A DNA stretch of 14,589 bases, from positions 1-14,589 of the forward strand of contig CABSMK010000029.1 in assembly GCA_902478825.1 (NCBI GenBank), in the 5' to 3' direction. Position numbers and translations under genes: made by a program. The notes under the pieces were generated by a model. The model was not told the DNA's origin and searched no databases. It saw nothing but the letters and a program-made list of their open reading frames with translations. Below are positions 6,837-13,212 of the stretch, one piece after another. The DNA comes from an uncultured Collinsella sp. GTDB taxonomy: Bacteria > Actinomycetota > Coriobacteriia > Coriobacteriales > Coriobacteriaceae. Position 1 is the first letter of the stretch. Each line of letters begins with the position of its first letter.

Positions 6837-7952
6837 TTACAGGTACTTGCGCCAATCGTCCTCGTCCTCATCATCCTCGGTAGCAGCCTGGGCCTGCTCG
6901 GCGGCGCGAGCTGCCGCAGCGCGAGCGGCAACCTGAGCATAGGACTCCTCGTTGCGCTCGGGGAAGTTTGCCAGCACGTGCTCGAACTTGGCAAAATCCT
7001 CATCCCAGCGCGTAGAAGGCACGGCAAAGAAGACTTGCTTGACCTTAAAGTCGCCCGACGCGAGCTCCTTGCGGAAGAGCTCGGCCACGGCCTCTGCGTC
7101 AAAGCCGTTGTTGTCGCAGCCCCAAGCACCCAGCACGAGCTTCTCGCGACCCAGCTCGTCGCAGATGGCAAGCACAAAGCGAATGCGGTCGCGCAGGGCA
7201 TCCAGCAGAGCATCGTCGCTCACGCGATACTCCTGGCGGGCGCGCTTAACGTTGGGCGCGGCGGCCACGATCACGTCGGCGTATGCATGCACGTGGTTGC
7301 GGTCGAAGCGCACCGCAGGCACCACTAGGGCGCGGTTACGATAGAGCTCGCAGTTGATGTTGCGGCGACGGTTCTCGCCGTACCATTTGCGCTGCTTATC
7401 GAGAACGTTGTACAGATACGAATCGGCGCACAGTGTGGCCTCCTGGCCCAGATAACCCTGAATATAGCCACCGCCCGGGTTGGTGAACGAGGCAAAGGCG
7501 AGCACGGCCATGTCGCAGAACTGCGCATAGCCACGACCGTTGTCCAAGATGGCCTGCGTGGCGGAGGCATCGAGCACGGTGACCTCAGGCAGGGACGCAG
7601 CAGGCTCCTCAGCAGGCGCGGACTCAGCTTCGGCGATTTCCTCGGCAGGCTCCTCGACGGGCTCAGGAGCTGCCTCGACCTCGGCAGCCTCCGCGCCCTC
7701 GACGTCCTCGGCAACCTGTTCTTCGGTGGCCACAGCACTCTGAACCTTGGCCTTCATCGCCGAGACAAAGCCGGCAGGCATACCGTCAAACTCGCGAACA
7801 CCGGCAAGCGAACGCTCGATATCCTTGGCGCACGCTTCGGACACAGTTGCCACGTGACGCTCGGCGGCCTTGGCACGCGCCTCGCGCTTGGGATTGGGCT
7901 GACCCGCTCGGTTGGACCTGCGGTTACGGTTCCTGTTGTCGACGTCTGCCAT
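6837..7952 (-). CDS. TIGR02452/DUF2263 PARG-like macrodomain protein
   Basis: The 371-residue product matches the microbial PARG-like family. It has a basic head (1-35), a helical segment (35-72), an Ala/Glu/Pro-rich acidic linker (about 73-122), and the macrodomain core. The core includes VLAFASFTNPGGGYIQGYLG (GGG at 160-162), CADSYLYNVL, VVPAVRFDR, VIVAAAPN and LGAWGCDNN. An acidic tail ends EDDEDEDDWRKYL. Family members bind ADP-ribose, and characterised bacterial PARGs cleave poly(ADP-ribose). Where PARGs have QEE this protein has Q170-E171-A172, so the second glutamate, the catalytic one in studied PARGs, is missing. The second loop reads GCDNNGFD rather than the usual GCGVFGN-like sequence. 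It may therefore bind rather than cleave. The start has AAAGGTG eight bases upstream. The linker makes it longer than the usual 270-290 residues. Confidence 0.85.
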   Translation of the reverse strand: MADVDNRNRNRRSNRAGQPNPKREARAKAAERHVATVSEACAKDIERSLAGVREFDGMPAGFVSAMKAKVQSAVATEEQVAEDVEGAEAAEVEAAPEPVEEPAEEIAEAESAPAEEPAASLPEVTVLDASATQAILDNGRGYAQFCDMAVLAFASFTNPGGGYIQGYLGQEATLCADSYLYNVLDKQRKWYGENRRRNINCELYRNRALVVPAVRFDRNHVHAYADVIVAAAPNVKRARQEYRVSDDALLDALRDRIRFVLAICDELGREKLVLGAWGCDNNGFDAEAVAELFRKELASGDFKVKQVFFAVPSTRWDEDFAKFEHVLANFPERNEESYAQVAARAAAARAAEQAQAATEDDEDEDDWRKYL

Positions 7953-8018
7953 AAGTGGTCACCTTTCTCGGTCTCTGCCGCTATCGGCTTTTCCCATCCA
8001 TGATACCCCGCAGCGTAC

Positions 8019-8045
8019 AAAAAAGACGGCCCCGAAGGACCGCCT
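8019..8045 (-). terminator. Intrinsic terminator with UUCG tetraloop after the YccA-like gene
   Basis: On the minus strand a nine-pair stem (including two G-U pairs) closes on a TTCG tetraloop (complement of 8033-8036) and runs into six T (complement of A at 8019-8024). It lies 46 bases past the stop of the Bax-inhibitor-like gene. A classic and strong terminator. Confidence 0.9.
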
Positions 8046-8090
8046 TTCGCATCGATTTACACGCACGGCAAGCACCGCCGCAATTCGCCA

Positions 8091-8786
8091 CTAGTCGCGA
8101 CGACCAAGGATGTTCAGGATGCGCAAGAACACGTTGATAATGTCCACGAATAGATTGGACGCCATGAGCACGGCGTTGGGCAGCGTAGGCGGCACCGTCG
8201 TGGCAACATAGGTGTCGTAGCCAATAAAGCCGGCAAACACCACGATCACGATCAGGTCGGTGATGGTCTGCGAGACACCCATGAACATCAGCACGATCTC
8301 AACCAGAATAGTGGCGAGCAGAATGCCAAAACCGATGCCATATACGCGCTGGAAAAACTTGGGGAACGTCACGCCCAAGGCGCCAAAGACAAAGGTGATG
8401 GCGGCCGTGGCGATAAAGGCAGTGTTGATGGTGGGCAGGTCGTAGTTGGCAAGGCCAAACGACGCGGTCAGGCCAAAGGTACTCGCAAAGATTACGTAGC
8501 CCACAAGGGACAGGCCCACGGACTGCTTGCTGGCGGCGGCCGACATCATGACCATGCCGACGATGGTCAAAATAAACGAGCCAAAGACCAGCGGCAAGGC
8601 GGCGCCGTTCATCATCATGCGCGCAAACGACATGGTGCTCGTAAAGTAGGCGCCGGCACCCATGGCGCAAAAGCCCAAGAAGATCAGGGCAGACATGGCG
8701 AGATTGTACGCGCGCGGCGACATCTCCTTGGCACGGCTTGCGCCGGTCTCGACGGGGCCGTTCTGATAGCCCTGGATATCGTTCAT
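8091..8786 (-). CDS. Bax inhibitor-1/YccA family membrane protein
   Basis: The 231-residue product is almost entirely hydrophobic after a polar 25-residue head, with about seven transmembrane helices. The family signature appears at the C-terminal half: VFAGFIGYDTYVA (conserved Asp after GY) and a final LFVDIINVFLRILNILGRRD. Studied bacterial relatives are BsYetJ, a pH-sensitive calcium leak channel, and YccA, an FtsH-interacting protein. Which role applies here is not visible. The start has AAAGGACG five bases upstream. The conserved acidic pair implicated in YetJ gating was not checked residue by residue. It appears monocistronic, between a promoter with a palindrome and a UUCG terminator. 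Confidence 0.92.
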   Translation of the reverse strand: MNDIQGYQNGPVETGASRAKEMSPRAYNLAMSALIFLGFCAMGAGAYFTSTMSFARMMMNGAALPLVFGSFILTIVGMVMMSAAASKQSVGLSLVGYVIFASTFGLTASFGLANYDLPTINTAFIATAAITFVFGALGVTFPKFFQRVYGIGFGILLATILVEIVLMFMGVSQTITDLIVIVVFAGFIGYDTYVATTVPPTLPNAVLMASNLFVDIINVFLRILNILGRRD

Positions 8787-8819
8787 AGGTTCGTCCTTTC
8801 ACAAAGCGCCGCGACGGCA

Positions 8820-8876
8820 CCGTAGGTGACAAGATTCTTGTCATTGTACCCGAATGCCGTACGTCCTTACCTACGG
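8820..8876. promoter_or_regulatory. Nested inverted repeats and -10 in front of the YccA-like gene
   Basis: An inner palindrome TGACAAG-ATT-CTTGTCA (8827-8843) lies inside outer eight-base arms CCGTAGGT (8820-8827) and ACCTACGG (8869-8876). On the minus strand a -10-like TACAAT (complement of 8843-8848) sits immediately upstream of the inner palindrome, so the palindrome would cover the transcription start. This is a candidate operator; no -35 of quality is seen. The outer right arm overlaps the stop codon of the upstream gene. Confidence 0.45.
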
Positions 8877-9205
8877 CGCTCGCCCTCGAGCGTGCGATCA
8901 AAGGCCCAGACCCACCAACGCATCACGTGTGCCTGCGAGCCATCCGGTCGCTCGCGTGCCTGTTCTTCCAGATACAGTTCGGTCGCATGTCCACCAAAAC
9001 GAACCTTATAAGTCGCCGTACGAATGCCGTGAACCGTCAGGCCAAAACCGGTAGACGAGACAATCTCGTCAATCGTAAAGCAGCGACCGTCAACCCAGCA
9101 GACGGTAACCGGCACAACCTGTCCGCCCGCGAGGATGCGAGCCACGACGTCCACATACTGCTTGTGTACGCGCCGAGTTTTGCCGTCTGTCTGTCGATAT
9201 TCCAT
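8867..9205 (-). CDS. Small basic protein of unknown function
   Basis: I do not recognise a named family with certainty. The 112-residue product (from ATG 9205) is soluble, has no signal or membrane span, and is rich in Arg and aromatic residues. It alternates hydrophobic and polar residues as a small beta-rich domain would (VPVTVCWVDGRCFTIDEI, TYKVRFGGHATELYLEE, MRWWVWAFD). It loosely resembles small actinobacterial domains with a WxGRxY-type core such as DUF6504, which is a guess. The start is uncertain. ATG 9205 has AGGAGG only one base upstream, too close for normal use, and an in-frame ATG at 9226 lacks a ribosome binding site. A good promoter would place the first base of the mRNA at ATG 9205, so leaderless translation is possible. 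Coding potential is supported by high third-position G+C and by its position between well-defined genes. Confidence 0.7.
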   Translation of the reverse strand: MEYRQTDGKTRRVHKQYVDVVARILAGGQVVPVTVCWVDGRCFTIDEIVSSTGFGLTVHGIRTATYKVRFGGHATELYLEEQARERPDGSQAHVMRWWVWAFDRTLEGERRR

Positions 9206-9212
9206 GCCTCCT

Positions 9213-9242
9213 ATTATCGAACGCATGTTTGTATGTTGTAAA
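9213..9242 (-). promoter_or_regulatory. Promoter of the small unknown gene
   Basis: On the minus strand TTTACA (complement of 9237-9242) and GATAAT (complement of 9213-9218) are separated by 18 bases; each matches consensus at five of six positions. Seven bases then lead to the A of ATG 9205, the normal distance from -10 to transcription start. Confidence 0.55.
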
Positions 9243-9393
9243 GCGAACAGACTGTGGTTTTGGAGTGTCGTAGTAATCACACGTGTCCGCATGGCGTGTT
9301 AGCAAAAAGAACACCCACGGTCAACAGGGCAAATATTCAATTTTAGTGCCAAAAAGTTCACTTCTCCCATCAGAACTCGGTAAAGAGACCCGC

Positions 9394-9416
9394 AGGAGGT
9401 GATACGATTTATCATG
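9394..9416 (+). promoter_or_regulatory. Full-length Shine-Dalgarno string, TGATACGAT element and mini-ORF upstream of the phosphate permease
   Basis: AGGAGGTGAT (9394-9403) is complementary to ten bases of the 16S rRNA 3' end. It overlaps an extended -10-like TGATACGAT (9400-9408), the same GTGATACGAT ten-mer seen at 583-592. An ATG at 9414 opens a three-codon frame, Met-Phe-Leu, ending in TAA at 9423-9425. The permease start is at 9456 with only a weak GAGAAAG site. Whether the string acts as promoter, ribosome site or leader is unresolved. The rest of the 250-base gap (9206-9455) shows no other gene. Confidence 0.4.
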
Positions 9417-9455
9417 TTTTTGTAACGTGCCTGCAAACTTCGAGAAAGCCCATAT

Positions 9456-10504
9456 ATGGACGTAACGTTCTCAACCTTCCTCGGCCAAATTGTGTCGAAC
9501 CCAGTCCTTGCCGTCACCGTGGTCCTCGCGTTGGGCGCCATCTTCGTCAATGGATGGACCGACGCGCCCAACGCCATCGCGACCTGCGTCACTACGCGTT
9601 GCATGCCCGCCCGTGCCGCCATTCTCATGAGCGCCGCATTCAACTTCCTCGGCGTACTCATCATGACGCACTTTAACGCGAGCGTCGCCAACACCATCTC
9701 ACATATCGTCGACTTTGGCGGAAATAGCACCATGGCGCTCGCCTGCCTATGCGCGGCGCTGTTCTCCATCGTCGTCTACGGCGCCACAGCGTCGCGTTTT
9801 GGCATCCCCACTTCGCAAAGCCACAGCCTCATCGCCGGCCTGACCGGTGCCGCTATCGCCTCGGCGGCGCGAGCAGCGTCAACGTCCACGAGTGGATGAA
9901 GGTTATCTACGGTCTGGCGCTCTCCATCGGCTTGGGCTTTGTCATGGGCTGGGTCCTGTGCAAGCTCGTCTCGATTCTTTTCGCCGCCGCCAACAGGCGA
10001 CGTGCCAATGTCTTCTTTAAATACGCTCAGATCGCGAGCGCTGCGGCCATGAGCTTTATGCACGGCGCGCAGGATGGACAGAAGTTCATCGGCGTGCTCT
10101 TTTTAGGTGTGGCCTTTGCCAGCGGCCAAACGAGCGTCGGCGATGCCGGCATCCCCATCTGGATTATGCTGCTGTGCTCGGCCACTATGGGTATCGGCAC
10201 CAGCGTGGGCGGCGAGCGCATCATCAAGTCCGTCGGCCAGAGCATGGTCAAGCTCGAAAAGTACCAGGGCTTCTCCGCCGACCTCGCAGGCGCCGCAAAC
10301 CTGCTGCTTGCCACCCTTACCGGCATCCCCGTGTCCTCCACCCACATCAAGACCTGCGCCATCATGGGCGTCGGTGCCGTCAAGCGCCTTTCGGCCATCA
10401 ACTTTGGCGTGGTCAAGGACATGATGTTCACCTGGTTCTTTACCTTCCCCGCCTGCGGACTCATCAGCTTTGTCATGGCCAAGCTGTTCATGATGTTCAT
10501 CTAG
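9456..10504 (+). pseudogene. pitA: PiT-family phosphate permease, frameshifted
   Basis: Two frames together encode a low-affinity inorganic phosphate transporter of the PHO4/PiT family. Frame one (9456-9863) begins MDVTFSTFLG and holds the first signature NGWTDAPNAIAT. Frame two, from 9863, holds the second signature MHGAQDGQKFIG plus GIPVSSTHIKTCAIMG, and ends at 10504. Frame one alone hits TGA at 9897-9899. Restoring one G in TCGGCGGC (9861-9868) would read through as A-S-G-G-A-S-S-V and give a normal protein of about 349 residues with around ten membrane helices. There is no slippery heptamer for programmed -1 shifting. It is either a true inactivating deletion or a sequencing error; both halves keep good codon use, so any inactivation is recent. 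The DUF47 gene follows, as usual for Pit operons. The start codon has only a weak ribosome site. Confidence 0.88.
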
Positions 10505-10571
10505 TCAAACCGAGCGTCCATCCGGACCGTAATACTTCGCCCACCCGTCTTCGCCTCGAAAGGACCCACTC

Positions 10572-11195
10572 ATGGCAAAGAAACCCGATTCGTTCTACTT
10601 CGACAACTACGTCGCCTGCGCCGACCTTGCCGTCCAGGCCGCCGAGCTGCTCACCAAGATTTTCGAGAACTTCGACCCCGCAAAGATTCACGATATGCTC
10701 AACAAGATGCACGCGATCGAGCATGCGGCCGACAAGAAGCACCATGAGCTTGAGGACGCCCTGCTCACGGCCTTTATCACCCCGCTTGAGCGCGAGGATC
10801 TGGACCTGATGAGCTGCTCGCTCGACACCGTGCTCGATCGTATCGAGGGCGTCGTGCAGCGCGTCTACTTCACCAACATCCAGAGCATCCACCCCGATGC
10901 CATCGTGATCGCCCACAAGGTGACCGACGCCTGCCGCGCCATGAAGGACCTGATGGTCGAGCTGCCCAACTACCGCAAGTCCAAGACCCTGCGCGAACTC
11001 GTCATCCAGATCAACACGATCGAGTCCGAGGCCGACGAGCTCTACATCAACGCCATGCGCAACCTGCACGTTAACGGCAAGGACCCGCTCGAGGTCATCG
11101 CCTGGCGTGACGTGTACGCCTTCCTGGAGTACTGCGCTGACTGCTGTGAGAATGTGGCCGATGTTGTGGATTCGATTGTCATGAAGAACAGTTAA
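10572..11195 (+). CDS. PhoU-like DUF47 protein, Pit accessory
   Basis: The 207-residue product is an all-helical PhoU-domain protein of the DUF47 (PF01865) family. Recognisable features are the N-terminal FYFDNYVACADLAVQAAELL, the acidic metal-binding type segment MHAIEHAADKKHHELEDALLTAFITPLEREDLDLM (residues about 46-80), DTVLDRIEGVV, and a second E/D motif INTIESEADELYINAM. Such proteins are nearly always encoded beside PiT permeases and are thought to regulate or assist phosphate transport at the inner face of the membrane. Here it lies 67 bases after the permease stop on the same strand with AAAGGA before the ATG, so one operon is likely. The gene itself is intact even though its partner is frameshifted. 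Confidence 0.93.
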   Translation: MAKKPDSFYFDNYVACADLAVQAAELLTKIFENFDPAKIHDMLNKMHAIEHAADKKHHELEDALLTAFITPLEREDLDLMSCSLDTVLDRIEGVVQRVYFTNIQSIHPDAIVIAHKVTDACRAMKDLMVELPNYRKSKTLRELVIQINTIESEADELYINAMRNLHVNGKDPLEVIAWRDVYAFLEYCADCCENVADVVDSIVMKNS

Positions 11196-11200
11196 TTGGG

Positions 11201-11309
11201 GGTACGTGCCCCACCGGTCGCGGGCCCGACCACTAATACCTTTTTCACTCCGGCTGCAAGCAGAGTCGTTCAAAAGGTATTAGTGGTCGGGCCCGCTCCC
11301 TTACGTACC
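11201..11309. repeat. Long palindromic element (25-bp perfect arms, 7-bp outer arms)
   Basis: Perfect 25-base arms at 11220-11244 and 11272-11296 (core GGGCCCGACCACTAATACC and its complement) surround a 27-base loop. Outside them GGTACGT (11201-11207) pairs with ACGTACC (11303-11309). The element begins six bases after the DUF47 stop. It may be a strong transcript-end hairpin (no T-run follows), a miniature repeat or a palindromic replication/recombination hot spot. No flanking target duplication is evident. The rest of the gap (11310-11447) carries no gene I can support. Confidence 0.8.
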
Positions 11310-11447
11310 GCCATTGAAACTTTGGCTGATACTTTGAAAGTGATGGGGCTTTTGTTGGCAGGGCCTTTGAGCCCGATTGGGAACTTTGGGACCGCCTTAA
11401 ACGTTTGGCTGGATCGGGCTTTGGGTACCCTTTGTTTTGCTTTGGGT

Positions 11448-11456
11448 TGATACACT
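11448..11456 (+). promoter_or_regulatory. Extended -10 upstream of the nitroreductase
   Basis: TGATACACT (TG at 11448-11449, TACACT at 11451-11456) fits an extended -10. It would start transcription near 11463, giving a very short leader that begins at the ribosome binding site of the next gene. There is no clear -35. Confidence 0.4.
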
Positions 11457-11475
11457 GAATTTGGAGGGCTTGGTT

Positions 11476-12006
11476 GTGAGTTATTTGGATCTGGCTCGGG
11501 CTCGGTATTCTTGTCGTGAGTTTGAAGATCGGGCTGTGGAGCAGGCTGTGGTGGATGCCATTGTTGAGGCTGGGCGTATTGCTCCTTCTGCTTGTAATAA
11601 TCATCCAACCCGTGTGATGGTGTTGGATACGCCTGAGCTTCTGGAGAAGGCTGCTGCTTGTCAGCCCCGGTTTGCTCGTGATGGGTCTATCTTTGGGGCT
11701 CCGCTTGTCTTCCTTATTTGCAGCGTTACCGATGACGCTTGGGTGCGCCCGTATGACCAGATGAATTCCAGCGAAATCGATACGTCCATCGTGTGTGATC
11801 AGATGATGATGGAGGCCACCGAGCAGGGCCTGGGAACGTGCTGGGTGTGCCATTTCAAGCCTGAGGTGGCACAGGAGCAGTTCAATCTGTCCAAGGGCGT
11901 CTATCCCTATCACATGCTCGTCTGTGGCTATCCCGCCGACCACATCGCCGATCCCGAGCATCGCGAGGCACGCACCATTCCCCTCTCCGACTTCCTCCTC
12001 AAGTAG
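11476..12006 (+). CDS. Nitroreductase-family flavoprotein
   Basis: The 176-residue product is a compact FMN-dependent NAD(P)H oxidoreductase of the nitroreductase superfamily. Visible motifs are the N-terminal FMN phosphate-binding ARARYSCREFEDRAVE, AGRIAPSACNNHPTR, a central GAPLVFLICS strand, the MMEATEQGLGTCWVCHF segment (GLGxCW type) and CGYPAD near the end. Members reduce nitro compounds, quinones or flavins; the substrate is not predictable. GTG 11476 is chosen because TGGAGGG lies seven bases upstream and the next residues fit the family; the in-frame TTG codons upstream lack a site. Codons 1-77 are almost all T- or G-ending (four C-ending), whereas codons from 78 on (11707) return to the C-ending bias of the neighbours. 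A clear intrinsic terminator follows. The gene seems monocistronic. Confidence 0.9.
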   Translation: MSYLDLARARYSCREFEDRAVEQAVVDAIVEAGRIAPSACNNHPTRVMVLDTPELLEKAAACQPRFARDGSIFGAPLVFLICSVTDDAWVRPYDQMNSSEIDTSIVCDQMMMEATEQGLGTCWVCHFKPEVAQEQFNLSKGVYPYHMLVCGYPADHIADPEHREARTIPLSDFLLK

Positions 12007-12054
12007 ATTTTTGGGACATGCCTTAAAACCTACCCTTGACCGCTCACCCGTTCG

Positions 12055-12092
12055 CCGAGTTCTGCGCCACCATGTGCAGGGCTCGGTTTTTT
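12055..12092 (+). terminator. Intrinsic terminator after the nitroreductase
   Basis: CCGAGTTCTGC (12055-12065) pairs with GCAGGGCTCGG (12076-12086) as an 11-pair stem with two central G-U pairs, followed by six T (12087-12092). It lies 48 bases after the stop codon. Confidence 0.88.
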
Positions 12093-12117
12093 ATGTTGCG
12101 CGCCCTTGCACAGTCAT

Positions 12118-12147
12118 AAAAAAGGACCCGCAAGCTGCGGGTCCTTT
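12118..12147 (-). terminator. Intrinsic terminator after divIVA
   Basis: AAAGGACCCGC (12121-12131) and GCGGGTCCTTT (12137-12147) form a perfect stem with a five-base loop. Read on the minus strand it runs into six T (complement of A at 12118-12123). It closes the yggS-sepF-yggT-divIVA unit, 26 bases after the divIVA stop, and faces the nitroreductase terminator. Confidence 0.93.
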
Positions 12148-12173
12148 CGAGGCACTAAATTGTAGGCCGAATG

Positions 12174-12848
12174 TTAGTCCAGGTCGTCGGCAGCGAAGTT
12201 GTCGATCGGGGCGAAGGGATCGGCCACGGGGACAACCGGGTCAGCGACGGGCAGCGGCTCGGCGGGAACAGTCACCGCAGGAGAAGCGGCAGAACCGACC
12301 GGCGTAGAGGCCATCAGATCGGCCGGGAAGGAGTTCTGGGCATCGTCCATAAAGTGCTGGATGAGCTTGAGATACTCGGCCTTGAACTCCTCACGGGAAG
12401 CTTTGAGACGATCGATCTCCTCGAGCTCGGCCTGCTTTTCGGTCAGAGCCTGGCGGATGACCTCGCGGGCCTTGGCGTCAGCCTCGTTGCGGATACGCTC
12501 AGCGTTCTCGTTGGCATCGTTGACGATGGTCTCAGCGGTCTGCTGGGCAGCGATCAGGGCAGCGGAAATCTGGCGCTCCTGAGCGGAGAAGTCAGGGGCG
12601 GGAGCAGCCACGGGGGCGGCAGGAGCGGCCTGGGCGGTGGCATCCTGAGCCTGGGCAAGCTGAGCCTGCGCATCGGCAAGCTGCTGCTCGGTAGCAGTCA
12701 GACGGCCCTTAAGGTCGACGATCTTAGCGAGCATAGCGTCAACCTCGGAGGACAGCGTCTCCAAGAAGACGTCGACCTCGGCAGGATCGTAGCCACGCTT
12801 GGCCTCAGAGAAAGTCTGAGCCTGGATGTCTGCAGGGGTAATAGCCAT
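12174..12848 (-). CDS. divIVA: DivIVA/Wag31-type polar scaffold protein
   Basis: The 224-residue product has the DivIVA N-terminal membrane-curvature domain MAITPADIQAQTFSEAKRGYDPAEVDVFLE (1-30). A coiled coil follows (about 30-70), then an Ala/Pro linker (71-87), a second long coiled coil (88-172), and an acidic Pro/Val/Ala tail ending AADDLD. DivIVA proteins gather at negatively curved membrane at poles and septa and recruit division or wall-growth factors; in actinobacteria Wag31 directs polar growth. Which partner it has here is unknown. The start has AAGGAGA upstream at good spacing. The gene lies last in the division cluster, right before a strong terminator. A TATACT -10 (minus strand, 12917-12922) inside the yggT end could add a separate promoter. 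Confidence 0.93.
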   Translation of the reverse strand: MAITPADIQAQTFSEAKRGYDPAEVDVFLETLSSEVDAMLAKIVDLKGRLTATEQQLADAQAQLAQAQDATAQAAPAAPVAAPAPDFSAQERQISAALIAAQQTAETIVNDANENAERIRNEADAKAREVIRQALTEKQAELEEIDRLKASREEFKAEYLKLIQHFMDDAQNSFPADLMASTPVGSAASPAVTVPAEPLPVADPVVPVADPFAPIDNFAADDLD

Positions 12849-12909
12849 AACAAGTCTCCTTTTTCATCGCCTCGGCGCTACACGCCCGACGTAAGTTACT
12901 AAGACAGTT

Positions 12910-13191
12910 CTACACGAGTATACCTATAAGAAGCTGCAGAACCAGCCTCTGCACCAACTGCAACGCAATAATCGCAACGACCGGCGAAAAATCGATACCG
13001 CCCATCGGCGGGATGAAACGACGGAACAGGTTGAGCCACGGACCGCACACGCTATCAAGCACCGCGGCAATATCCTGAAGCAAACCACCCTGCTTCATGG
13101 GAATCCACGTCATAAAGCAGTAGACGACAATGAGCGTGGAATAGAAGTTGAACAGCGTGTTGACCAGCTGGACGATAGTGTAGATGTTGAT
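12910..13191 (-). CDS. yggT: YggT (YlmG) family membrane protein, probable non-AUG start
   Basis: The product, about 93 residues if it starts at 13191, has two hydrophobic helices (NIYTIVQLVNTLFNFYSTLI and VVAIIALQLVQRLVLQLLIG). Between them lie the family blocks YCFMTWIP, LNLFRRFIPPMGGIDFSPVVA, typical of YggT/YlmG. The family is linked to cell division or membrane protein assembly and sits beside sepF in many Gram-positives and cyanobacteria. No ATG, GTG or TTG lies between the sepF stop (TAA, 13213-13215, same frame) and the internal ATG at 13113, which would delete the first helix. GAGGAG lies six bases before ATC at 13189-13191; ATT at 13195-13197 is the other option. I chose ATC on spacing. 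A sequence error is possible. Confidence 0.8.
   Translation of the reverse strand: MNIYTIVQLVNTLFNFYSTLIVVYCFMTWIPMKQGGLLQDIAAVLDSVCGPWLNLFRRFIPPMGGIDFSPVVAIIALQLVQRLVLQLLIGILV
12917..12922 (-). promoter_or_regulatory. Possible internal promoter for divIVA
   Basis: On the minus strand TATACT (complement of 12917-12922) lies at the 3' end of yggT, about 70 bases before the divIVA ATG. The hexamer 17 bases upstream (CTGGTT) is a poor -35. Weak evidence on its own. Confidence 0.3.
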
Positions 13192-13212
13192 GGGAATCTC
13201 CTCGTCTTGTCT

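Noticed and set aside
9861..9868. Programmed -1 ribosomal frameshift in the phosphate permease
   Set aside because: No X-XXY-YYZ slippery site or downstream pseudoknot is visible, and the family is not known to use it; mutation or sequencing error is simpler.
11196..11450. 84-codon plus-strand frame in the gap before the nitroreductase
   Set aside because: It reads through both arms of the palindrome, starts with TTG and has no ribosome site; its internal similarity comes from the inverted repeat.
11270..11608. 112-codon minus-strand frame, Pro/Gln/Lys-rich (MDDYYKQKEQYAQPQQ)
   Set aside because: It looks protein-like but is the antisense of the G/T-rich nitroreductase 5' end and ends in the palindrome arm; the sense frame has clear family motifs.
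12171..12902. 243-codon plus-strand frame
   Set aside because: Antisense shadow of divIVA; Gly/Leu/Ser-rich with no family.
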